From contig NZ_CAJMDQ010000012.1 in NCBI RefSeq assembly GCF_905212195.1, positions 1 through 38,411 of the forward strand: a stretch of DNA of 38,411 nt, in the 5' to 3' direction. The notes under the pieces were generated by a model that saw only the letters and a program-made list of their open reading frames with translations, was not told the origin of the DNA and did no database searches. The position numbers were made by a program, and so were the translations under genes. This stretch comes from an uncultured Anaerotignum sp. (GTDB lineage: Bacteria > Bacillota > Clostridia > Lachnospirales > Anaerotignaceae). Shown piece after piece: positions 16,406 through 24,201 of the stretch; the first letter of the stretch is position 1, and every line of letters starts with the position of its first letter.

Positions 16406-16447
16406 CCAAGGAGGGCGGACGAATTTCATTTCGTCCGCTTTCTTTGG
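16406..16447 (+). terminator. Terminator after acl2
   Basis: GCGGACGAA (16415-16423) pairs with TTCGTCCGC (16430-16438), followed by TTTCTTT. Outer CCAA (16406-16409) can also pair with the TTGG at the end, giving a long stem. Confidence 0.85.
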
Positions 16448-16479
16448 GAGAATGACATGCCGGAAAGGAGTGGGGGAAT

Positions 16480-16803
16480 ATGGATGGCAATAAACAAATG
16501 CAGGAAAAACTCCTGGGGAAAATCAGACAGATTGTGGTAGATGAAAAATTCAAACTGGATGCGTTTTATCTCTGCGGAGCAGCATCCAGCCTGCCAAACC
16601 AGAAATTACAGAAAGCATGTGAGAAATATCTGGAAATGGTAGATCAGAAACAAAAAGATGCGGCAGTGATCAATGGTTTGATTACAGAATTGGAAAATGC
16701 CGTTGTGGCAAAAGCCAAAGTGACTGTCGTAGGTGATCTGGTGAATAACAAAGCAGATATCCAAGAGGTTTTTGATCACAGAGAACATCTCTGGAATGTA
16801 TAA
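16480..16803 (+). CDS. Small helical protein of unknown function, downstream of acl2
   Basis: 107 residues, nearly all predicted helix, no signal peptide or membrane segment. A good GGAAAGGAG site precedes the ATG at 16480. Visible features: a lysine-rich N-terminal helix (QMQEKLLGKIRQIVVDEKF), DAFYLCGAASSLPN with a single cysteine, then KYLEMVDQKQKDAAVINGLITELENAVV and VTVVGDLVNNK. The middle recalls small Clostridial proteins of about 100 residues sometimes labelled Hsp90-like, but that is a weak memory and no Hsp90 domain is present. It follows the acl2 terminator in the same direction, so it may be expressed by read-through and belong to the beta-alanine cluster. I do not assign a function. 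Confidence 0.7.
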   Translation: MDGNKQMQEKLLGKIRQIVVDEKFKLDAFYLCGAASSLPNQKLQKACEKYLEMVDQKQKDAAVINGLITELENAVVAKAKVTVVGDLVNNKADIQEVFDHREHLWNV

Positions 16804-16897
16804 ATGACTTGTGCCTGAAAATGGCGTCCTTTATGAGCGGAAATAGGCAGTAAAGTCATGGAGAAAATAAAAAAAAACAGTGAGAAATAGGGGCATC

Positions 16898-16955
16898 TTC
16901 ATAAGAAAACAAAGAAAGCTGAAATCCTTGTGATACAGAGGATTTCAGCTTTCTT
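16898..16955 (-). repeat. Palindromic terminator-type repeat, copy 1
   Basis: AAGAAAGCTGAAATCCT (16912-16928) and AGGATTTCAGCTTTCTT (16939-16955) form a perfect 17-bp stem. The conserved tail TTTGTTTTCTTATGAA is on the minus strand, so this copy is oriented with the SLH-protein gene whose 3' end lies nearby. The same element recurs at 30323, 34853 and 37081. Confidence 0.85.
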
Positions 16956-17092
16956 ATTTTGACAGAGATTTGGTTGTTTCTTATGAAAACAGCCTTTGCA
17001 ATTCCCCTTAAGAAATTGAGGTGAGAAAAACAATGTTTTCTTAGGGGAAGTTGCTTTTTCACTGTCTTTTTTTTATTTAGAGGAGCAAAACA

Positions 17093-18481
17093 TTAGATGC
17101 CGTATTTCTGGCACAGACGCATGAAGATGGAAGCGATTTCCGCACGAGTGATCTGTGCATCGGGGCGGAAGTTGCCTTCGTTATCGCCGGAAAGCAGACC
17201 GGCTTTCTGCATAGCGCCTACACTTTCTTTGGCATATCCGCTGATGGAAGCAGTATCCTGGAAATCAGGTGAGCCGCTTTCCAGTGCAACACCGGAGAAT
17301 TTCAGGTATCTTGCCAGCATCACTGCTGCCTGTTCTCTTGTGATAGGTGTGTTAGGTGCAAAGGAAGTATCGCTGATACCGGATACCAGATTGTTTGCGT
17401 ATGCCCAGCTGACAGCATTGCCATACCATGCATTGCTGGAAACATCGGCAAAAGGACTGCTGCCTGTATGAGAAGTACCGTTGAAGCGGTAAAGTACAGA
17501 AACCAGCATACCTCTTGTCATAGACTGACTGGGAGCGAACTGTGTTTCGCTGACACCGGAGAACAGACCTCTCTGTGTTACATAGGAAACAGCGGATGCA
17601 TACCATTGATTTGCAGGTACGTCACTGAAGTTTGCAGAACCTGTGGAAGGCTGTTGTACAGCTGCAAAAATAACTTCTACCACGTCAGTGGATTTCAGAT
17701 GCAGCAGCTGCTGTACAGGGCCCTGAGAAACGCCGTTCACCAATACGTCACGTACTTCGTAGCCATCGTGAGGCTGGATGGATACGCTGCCGTCGTTGTT
17801 TGCGATGATCATACCGTTGGTCTGGTCGCCTTTGATAACAGGGCGGCCAGTTGTTGTGCTGCTGGAGCTGGAACTACTGGAGCTAGAGCTGCTGCCACTG
17901 GAGCTGCTGCCACTGGAGCTGCCGCCGCTGGAGCTGCCGCCACTGGAGCTACCGCCGCTAGAGCTGCCGCCGCCGTTACTGCCGTTGTCGCCATTATCGC
18001 CGCCAGCACCATTATCACCGCCAGCACCATTATCGCCGCTGTTATCACTGCCATCATCCTCTAAGGATACCTGTGTATAGGATGTTGCAGCATCTTTGCT
18101 GTTCAATGTGATCAGTTTGGATACGCCTGTAAAGGATACGCCATCAGGCAGTGTCAGGTTACCAAGATAAATCTGGTCATTCTGGCTTTCCAGTACAGAA
18201 AGAGAGTCCGCATAAATGGTCAGAACGCCGTCTTTTTCGATATGATGGCTGTATGCCAGATCTTCCGCGCCAAGGAAATGGGCGTTTTCCAGATCCTGTT
18301 TGGATTTCAGTGAAATTTCCACACTGGTGGTGTCTTCGGAAACGCCTGTCAGATACAGACGAGCATTATTGCTGTCGTTATCCCGTTGGATAATCACGCT
18401 GGGACCTGCGGCAAAAGCAGTGGTGGACATCAGTAATGATGCCACCAAAGCGCCTGCCCAAAGTGTATATTTCTTTTTCAT
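17093..18481 (-). CDS. S-layer-homology surface-anchored protein with N-terminal beta domain
   Basis: 462 residues. Signal peptide about 1-25 (MKKKYTLWAGALVASLLMS). Residues about 27-130 are a beta-rich domain with VEISLKSKQDLENAHFLG and DGVLTIYADSLSVLE; it resembles the second half of a cohesin, which I hold only as a possibility. Residues about 135-210 are a Gly/Ser/Asp linker. Residues about 213-280 are a small domain with GDQTNGMIIANNDGSVSIQP. Three SLH domains follow at about 284-330, 343-390 and 405-455 (FSDVPANQWYASAV, FADVSSNAWYGNAV, then a more divergent third), which bind pyruvylated wall polysaccharide. AAGGAGGAA sets the start. It begins 18 bases after the M60 protease gene and is surely co-transcribed with it. 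Confidence 0.88.
   Translation of the reverse strand: MKKKYTLWAGALVASLLMSTTAFAAGPSVIIQRDNDSNNARLYLTGVSEDTTSVEISLKSKQDLENAHFLGAEDLAYSHHIEKDGVLTIYADSLSVLESQNDQIYLGNLTLPDGVSFTGVSKLITLNSKDAATSYTQVSLEDDGSDNSGDNGAGGDNGAGGDNGDNGSNGGGSSSGGSSSGGSSSGGSSSGSSSSGSSSSSSSSSSSSTTTGRPVIKGDQTNGMIIANNDGSVSIQPHDGYEVRDVLVNGVSQGPVQQLLHLKSTDVVEVIFAAVQQPSTGSANFSDVPANQWYASAVSYVTQRGLFSGVSETQFAPSQSMTRGMLVSVLYRFNGTSHTGSSPFADVSSNAWYGNAVSWAYANNLVSGISDTSFAPNTPITREQAAVMLARYLKFSGVALESGSPDFQDTASISGYAKESVGAMQKAGLLSGDNEGNFRPDAQITRAEIASIFMRLCQKYGI
17889..17968 (-). repeat. 15-bp tandem repeat encoding the Gly/Ser linker
   Basis: About five imperfect copies of a 15-base unit (GCCGCCACTGGAGCT-like on the plus strand) encode GGSSS-type repeats. 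Shorter repeats with ATTATCNCCGCCAGCACC encode the neighbouring GAGGDN part. The length probably varies between strains. Confidence 0.8.
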
Positions 18482-18499
18482 GGGTAGGTTCCTCCTTAA

Positions 18500-21400
18500 T
18501 TATTGATGTTCCAGAGAGATGGAAGGCATGCTGTCAGCGTCGGGAGAAGAAATCCACATTGTCTGTGCAGTGATGCGGCCATCTGTTTCGGAAATGTTGT
18601 CTGTGCGGTACAGAACTGCCTGAATGCGGTCGGGCAGGGAGCTGGGGTGATCGCAGTCTACATGTTCGTTCTGCAGATCGCCTTCTGCTTCTTCGTTGAT
18701 GACATAGATGAACATACCATTGCTGATGAGGCTCACTTCGCCATCGGCAGGAACTTCTGCCAGCAGATAAGTTTCACCGTTGATAGGTCTTGTTTCTTTT
18801 GTTTCTGTACCTGTTGCCAGATCGCGAACGGTAAATTCGCCGTTGACCTGTACGTAGTTATATCTGGGATCGCCTACATAAGTGCCGACGATGACCAGAG
18901 AGCCAGCAGGGATGACTTCTTCAGAAGTATCGCCCCACTGATAAGCTTCACGGAGTCTGCCGATGGCAGCGCCGTCCTGCAGGAATGCTACGTCGTCGTT
19001 GACTGCACCGATGAGCTGCAGGGATGCACCTTCGGGAACATTCTGCAGTTCCAGTTTGGTGATGTCGTAAGTCCAGATACGGCTGTCTTCTGCATCTGCA
19101 CCGGGTTTGGTGAAGTATGCTTTGAATGTGCTGCCGTCGTTTGCCATATTCTGTGTCAGTGTCAATGTGGTTTCTTTGGATACGCCATCCACATTTGTAG
19201 TCAGAACAGCGGTGATGTTTTCCACATCGGAAACACCAGTCAGTTTGATACCGCTGACAGACTGTGCCTTATCGTTTTTCATGGTCACAGTTGCAGTTGT
19301 ACCGGACTGGGAAAGGTCATACAGACCTGCATCCAGTACGTTGTCGTAAGAAATACGTACCTGCTGTGTTTCTGTAGCTTCGGAAATATTGCCCTGTTTG
19401 TCTACAGCGCGAACAGAATAGGTCAATACCGTATTGTTTGCTGTACCGATATGTTCGGTGAATGTGTTGCTTGTTGTGAAGGCAATGGATTTGCCGTCTT
19501 TCAGGATTTCGTAACCCAGAATGTTTTCTCCGTCAGTGTGGGAGAATGTCAGTGTCACATCCTGACCGTTGGAACCAACGGAATTGGTTGCTGTGACGGA
19601 ATCCAGTGTCAATGTGCCGTTTGCAACGCCTGTGCCTTCCAGACGGTTGCGGCGGGAGTTATCGTTCAGATACCAGATGGCTCTTTCTTCTTCGCCATAG
19701 GATTTCAGTTTGCTCTTTGTGCTTTCTGTCAGTTCCATACCCCAACGAGTGAAGAATTCTGTCAGGTCTTTCTGAGCAACTTCAGATGCAATCAGTGCAA
19801 CGCGGTTGTCGTAGTCATTGCCGCTATACGCGCCGGATTTCCACAGTTTGAAGAACTGGTTGTAGAAGTCCATAGGAGCGTCTGCGTTGTCATAAGCCAG
19901 ATGCAGCTGCCAGTACATACCCAGCTGTACGAATACGTTGTTGGCTGCGCCGGGACGTGCTTCCGCAACTTTCTGGAAGATGGCAGAATATCTGTCTTCG
20001 CTTTCCAGACGAGTGGTCAGGGAAGTCATATCGCCGCCGTCGTAGCTCTGTACCATGAGGGAGTACAGGTTGTTGGTGATTTCTGTTCTGCCCAGTTTAT
20101 CCATATTATGACCGATTTCGTGAGCGATGCCCCAGCCGTACAGACCGTTTGTATCTGCTTCGCCGGACAGCATGGAAGCGGGAGTGCCTTTCACCAGATC
20201 ACCAGCGGAGCCATAACCGATACCGATATGATCGCCGGCTGCATACATGAAGGCGGAACCGAACATACGCATGTAACGGATGTTCTGACGGCTTTCCATA
20301 GGATACTGATAAGCGTCTTTATCACCGTCTACAATGCCCTGTGTGGTATTAACTACATAAGAAACGTCTTCCCAAGCAAGGATTGCATTGTAAAGGGATT
20401 CTGTTGTCAGACCGTTTGCAACTTCTTTTACAGGGATGGACAGCAGGAAGCTGGGAGTTGCAATATCTGTATGGTTACGGATGCTTGTCTGGCCCAGACG
20501 GTTGCTGTTTGCCTGTACATATGCGTTTACTTCTGCCACATAAGCAGAGATTTTTTCTTTTCTTGCGGATTCGGACAGTTCATACCAGTCGGACAGTTCC
20601 AGCATAGGTGTTTTTACGCTGGTATTGTTGTCTGTGATGATACGCAGGGAAATTTCGTCTGCATGAGAACCGCTGTATGTCAGATACAGGGCGCCGCCTT
20701 TTTCTGAAGATACAGAAGCAATCTGTTCAATGGAAATGACGTTTCTGCCGGACTGCAGCTGGATGCCTTTGCCTTTCCATGCGTTATGATTGCCATAATA
20801 CTGTGTAGGTACGATGGTAACGGTTTCGCCAGCAGGGATATCTGCATAGATGACTACATCGCTGCCGGAAGAAGCTACAACGCCCAGAGGCTGCAGTACG
20901 CTTGCAGTCTGACCATATGCGCTGTCTGCTGCGGTGCTGCGGGACTGGAAGCCTGTCTGCGCTGCCAGTTTGCTGCCTTCTGCCAAGGCTTTCGCGTCGT
21001 TCAGTTCGCGCAGCATCATATCTTTATTCAGATAGAATGCGTTTGTGTTTTCCACTCTGCTGCGGAGTGCTTCTACTTTTTCAAGGGTTTCTTCCTTGCT
21101 GTATTTCAGTTCAGTAAATGTACCGTTGGAGAACAGGTCTGCAATTTCCGCGGGTGTGTTATCCAGATGGTAGAAGGCTGCTTCAGACAGTGTAACAGAT
21201 TTTGCACCTTCCCACTGACCAACGTTTACTCTGACTCTGGAAATGTCGTTGGATTCAGGCAGTTCCAGTACCAGATAACCGGTGCCGTCTTTTGTCACTT
21301 TAGCTGTGATATTTGCGTTGATGGTTGCAATCTTTTCGTATTTGCCATCTGCTGTTTTGCGGTAAGTGGTTACGCTGTAGTCACGCATGCCTGTGGTGTA

Positions 21401-23659
21401 GCTCAAATCTCCCTGTCTGGGAACATAGATCATGTAGTTCATGCTCTGAGGCTCTGCAAAGTCAAATGTGAAGGACTGATCTTTCCAGTATGCGCCAGAC
21501 TGCCAGAATGTGGAGTAGTTGCCGTCCAGTACATGTTTGATATTGAAGTTGGGTGTTTCATTCCAGTTTACATTGCCTGCGGCGCCGCTGTCAGAACGAA
21601 CGGTAATCAGTTCATTGGAGATGCGGTTTTCTGTAGGCAGGGCAGGGCCGTTGATGGTCTGGGACTTGGGTGCACCTTCTGCCAATTCGGAGCGAGGGCT
21701 GACACCAGCCTGATTGTACGCTTCTACGCAGAATTCGTAAGTAACGCCGTTTGTCAGGTTGCCTACAGTGAGGGAATTGTTATCGCCTACATCAGAGGAA
21801 ATCCACTGATCTGTGCCTTTTTCACGGTAGTAAACCAGATAACCCATGGCATTTTCGGATTTTGCCCAGCTGAAACGCAGAGCGGAATCCATGGAAGTTA
21901 CCTGCAAAGTAGTAGGTGCTACAGGTCTGCTGTCGGGGAAAGGTGTTGCAGATACGATTGCGGAAGTTGCGCTTTCCCATTCGCCGCTGGTACCTACCAC
22001 AACAAAATAATATTTTTTCAGGTTTTCCAGACCGCTGATAGTGATGCGGTTGTTTCCGGTGGTCTGAACCTGTGTCATACCGTTCTGTGTGGTGCCATAG
22101 TAAACTTTATAGCCTGTTACGTTTGCCATAGCATCCCAGGAAAGGGATACACTCTTTGTGCCGGCAGTTGCAGTAACATTCTGAGGTTTTGCTGCTTCTG
22201 CTTCAGGTGCTTTTGCCAGTGTGCTTTCCACGAAAGCAACCTGTTTGATAACAGCAGTTTCATTATCTTCTGTTTTGGTAACCTGAATGGTGATTTTCTT
22301 CACGACTTTTCTGGAACCCAGATTTACCACCAGTACGTTTTCGCCGTCACGAGCAGAACGGGCTGCAACAGTCAGTTTGCCGTAAGGAATGGTTTCTGTT
22401 ACGACTTTGCCGTCTTCTTCCACTTCCAGCACCAGATTGAAGTATTCAATGCCGCCGTTTGCAGGGGTAGCAATCTGTACTTCGCTCATAGCAACGCCTT
22501 CGTTAAAGGCGATGGGGATTTCCAGAGGTGCTTCGGGAGAAATTTCGCCGGAATCTTTTTTGCTGAATGTAATGGCTTCTGTTTCTGTAAACAGGTCAGC
22601 GATGTTTTTATCATCGGCAATTTCTACTTCAGACAGGTCTGTTTTGTCAACGTCAATGTTCTGCACAATGGCGCGGGATACCATGGCACCATTCTGTGCA
22701 ACGGCTTTGCCGGTACCCTGTACCATCATGCCGCGGTTTACATAGGAAATATCTACGATGTTGACAGTACCGTCTTTGTTCAGGTCATAAGCGTCGTTAT
22801 CAGTGCCCAGAGCTGCTTCTACCAGCTGCTGGTCTTCCTGATTGACGCTGCCGTCGCCATTCACATCCCCAAGTGTGAATGTGCTTTCCTTGGTACCAAT
22901 GGTAATGATTTTTGCGTATTCTTCCAGAGAAAGTTCATTATATGTATAAGTGCGGTAGCCGTCACCTGTGACTGCAATGCGGTATACGCTGTCCGCATTG
23001 CCAGCAGGCAGATCGGAAGCAAAGATGTCGATGGCTGCTACCAGATCATCATCGCCGCATTCATTGCCGGTTTCATCCAGATAAGTATAGGAAATGGATG
23101 CGGGCACTTCTTCTCTTGTATAAGCATTGGAAACAGACATCTGAATATTCTGTTTTTCTACGGTTTCTTTTGTCAGAGGATAATCCATATGGATACGAAC
23201 GGAAATGGTGCTGGTGCTGTCCACAGCTGTTAAGGAAAGCACTGTCTTTTCTTCTTCGGTTTCTTCCTCTTTTACTTCTTCTTTTTCTGCTTCCTGTTTT
23301 TCTTCCTCGTCTTTTACGTCGTCGGAAGGCGCTGTTGTTCCTTCACCTTCTTCAGCGGGAGGAACGACAGGAGTTTCCTCGGGAGTTTCTACAGCAGGAG
23401 TTTCTGCTGTATCTTCCTTTTCGTGATCTTGATTCTGTTCACCGTCGCCTTCCGGTGTGGAAGGTGCAGGGTTTGTATTGTCATCAGATCCTGTGGCATC
23501 TGTTTCAGGGGCGTCAGACGGTGTTTCTGTGTCGGCTGCATCTTCTGGACCCTGTGCAGAAACTGTATCGTTTACAGTTTCTTCGGCATAAACACTGGGA
23601 ACGGAACTGCTTGCCATGACCGCTGCCAGTACCAGGCAGGGCAGTGCATTTCTCTTCAT
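18500..23659 (-). CDS. Large secreted M60-family (mucinase-like) metalloprotease with dockerin-like, FN3 and F5/8-type modules
   Basis: 1719 residues from the ATG at 23659 (MKRNALPCLV), chosen because GAGAGG lies just upstream and a signal peptide (1 to about 27) begins there; 32 upstream codons are open but unlikely. Modules in order: acidic T/E/P-rich stretch (about 28-145), unassigned beta module, dockerin-like pair of calcium loops DVNGDGSVNQED (from 265) and DLNKDGTVNIVD, a beta module, two fibronectin III domains (about 487-672), an F5/8 C/CBM32-like domain (about 678-835), then the M60 catalytic region (about 925-1290). Zinc site HEIGH is at 1180-1184 with E1193, the HExxHx8E pattern. 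A further FN3-like domain and an unassigned tail follow. M60 enzymes cut O-glycosylated proteins such as mucins. The next gene encodes an SLH-anchored partner. Confidence 0.87.
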   Translation of the reverse strand: MKRNALPCLVLAAVMASSSVPSVYAEETVNDTVSAQGPEDAADTETPSDAPETDATGSDDNTNPAPSTPEGDGEQNQDHEKEDTAETPAVETPEETPVVPPAEEGEGTTAPSDDVKDEEEKQEAEKEEVKEEETEEEKTVLSLTAVDSTSTISVRIHMDYPLTKETVEKQNIQMSVSNAYTREEVPASISYTYLDETGNECGDDDLVAAIDIFASDLPAGNADSVYRIAVTGDGYRTYTYNELSLEEYAKIITIGTKESTFTLGDVNGDGSVNQEDQQLVEAALGTDNDAYDLNKDGTVNIVDISYVNRGMMVQGTGKAVAQNGAMVSRAIVQNIDVDKTDLSEVEIADDKNIADLFTETEAITFSKKDSGEISPEAPLEIPIAFNEGVAMSEVQIATPANGGIEYFNLVLEVEEDGKVVTETIPYGKLTVAARSARDGENVLVVNLGSRKVVKKITIQVTKTEDNETAVIKQVAFVESTLAKAPEAEAAKPQNVTATAGTKSVSLSWDAMANVTGYKVYYGTTQNGMTQVQTTGNNRITISGLENLKKYYFVVVGTSGEWESATSAIVSATPFPDSRPVAPTTLQVTSMDSALRFSWAKSENAMGYLVYYREKGTDQWISSDVGDNNSLTVGNLTNGVTYEFCVEAYNQAGVSPRSELAEGAPKSQTINGPALPTENRISNELITVRSDSGAAGNVNWNETPNFNIKHVLDGNYSTFWQSGAYWKDQSFTFDFAEPQSMNYMIYVPRQGDLSYTTGMRDYSVTTYRKTADGKYEKIATINANITAKVTKDGTGYLVLELPESNDISRVRVNVGQWEGAKSVTLSEAAFYHLDNTPAEIADLFSNGTFTELKYSKEETLEKVEALRSRVENTNAFYLNKDMMLRELNDAKALAEGSKLAAQTGFQSRSTAADSAYGQTASVLQPLGVVASSGSDVVIYADIPAGETVTIVPTQYYGNHNAWKGKGIQLQSGRNVISIEQIASVSSEKGGALYLTYSGSHADEISLRIITDNNTSVKTPMLELSDWYELSESARKEKISAYVAEVNAYVQANSNRLGQTSIRNHTDIATPSFLLSIPVKEVANGLTTESLYNAILAWEDVSYVVNTTQGIVDGDKDAYQYPMESRQNIRYMRMFGSAFMYAAGDHIGIGYGSAGDLVKGTPASMLSGEADTNGLYGWGIAHEIGHNMDKLGRTEITNNLYSLMVQSYDGGDMTSLTTRLESEDRYSAIFQKVAEARPGAANNVFVQLGMYWQLHLAYDNADAPMDFYNQFFKLWKSGAYSGNDYDNRVALIASEVAQKDLTEFFTRWGMELTESTKSKLKSYGEEERAIWYLNDNSRRNRLEGTGVANGTLTLDSVTATNSVGSNGQDVTLTFSHTDGENILGYEILKDGKSIAFTTSNTFTEHIGTANNTVLTYSVRAVDKQGNISEATETQQVRISYDNVLDAGLYDLSQSGTTATVTMKNDKAQSVSGIKLTGVSDVENITAVLTTNVDGVSKETTLTLTQNMANDGSTFKAYFTKPGADAEDSRIWTYDITKLELQNVPEGASLQLIGAVNDDVAFLQDGAAIGRLREAYQWGDTSEEVIPAGSLVIVGTYVGDPRYNYVQVNGEFTVRDLATGTETKETRPINGETYLLAEVPADGEVSLISNGMFIYVINEEAEGDLQNEHVDCDHPSSLPDRIQAVLYRTDNISETDGRITAQTMWISSPDADSMPSISLEHQ

Positions 23660-23745
23660 AAAAAATACCTCTCTTCCTTTTTTTGATTTACTCGAAAATT
23701 TTTTTTGCATCGTCTGATTCTCACAAAGTGGATGCATTGTGTGAT

Positions 23746-23754
23746 AGTATAGCA
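23746..23754 (-). promoter_or_regulatory. Extended -10 promoter of the M60/SLH operon
   Basis: Minus strand TGCTATACT: TATACT at 23751-23746 with TGC before it. The -35 region is AT-rich and poor. The leader would be about 80 bases. Confidence 0.5.
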
Positions 23755-23759
23755 TAGAA

Positions 23760-24201
23760 AAAATTAAAATACTATAGTTTTTCTAGGATATCTGCAAAAC
23801 AGGCATTTTGGACAAGTGAAAAAGATTTTAGTGAGTGAAAATATGCAAAGTATGTATAAAGGGTAGTACAAAACCAAAATGTGTAGAGAAAACCACTAAA
23901 TGGCATTTGATACAATCCATGGGGGTTTGGGTAAAAAGTGGAGGGAATGGAAAACAGAAATAGAAATATTTTCCAATTTTTGTATAAAAATAAAAAATTT
24001 TGTCATAAGAAAAGATTATAGATGCATGATATGGGGGTATTTTGTATGACAAATGAATAAGGCTGATGCTTGAGAAGGAAGAGACTCTGGCAGATGGGCA
24101 GTCTTTGCCTATTATATAAAGAAGAAACTAGCTTTTCATTTGCCATTTAGCTGGTTTTGTCTTAGAATGGAAGAAAAATCGGAAAGAAAAGAGGAATATC
24201 T
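23760..24201. other. Intergenic region between the divergent M60 operon and radical SAM gene
   Basis: About 440 AT-rich bases. An imperfect hairpin AACTAGCT/AGCTGGTT near 24127-24160 is followed by a short T-rich stretch. No convincing gene or promoter for the radical SAM gene was found. Confidence 0.4.

Noticed and set aside
16898..16955. Ordinary single terminator
   Set aside because: It has a terminator shape, but the same sequence including tail recurs at three more sites, so it is treated as a repeat family member.
17858..18050. CRISPR-like repeats
   Set aside because: The short 15-base units are in frame and encode Gly/Ser and Gly/Asn linker repeats of the SLH protein; there are no spacers.
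18503..23233. Very long plus-strand open frames (734 and 815 codons) opposite the M60 gene
   Set aside because: They are antisense shadows of a well-supported gene, are rich in Cys, Phe and Ile without domain sense, and lack ribosome sites.
23828..24052. 74-codon minus-strand frame upstream of the M60 gene
   Set aside because: Very AT-rich, Phe/Tyr-heavy, no ribosome site and no homologous feature recognised.
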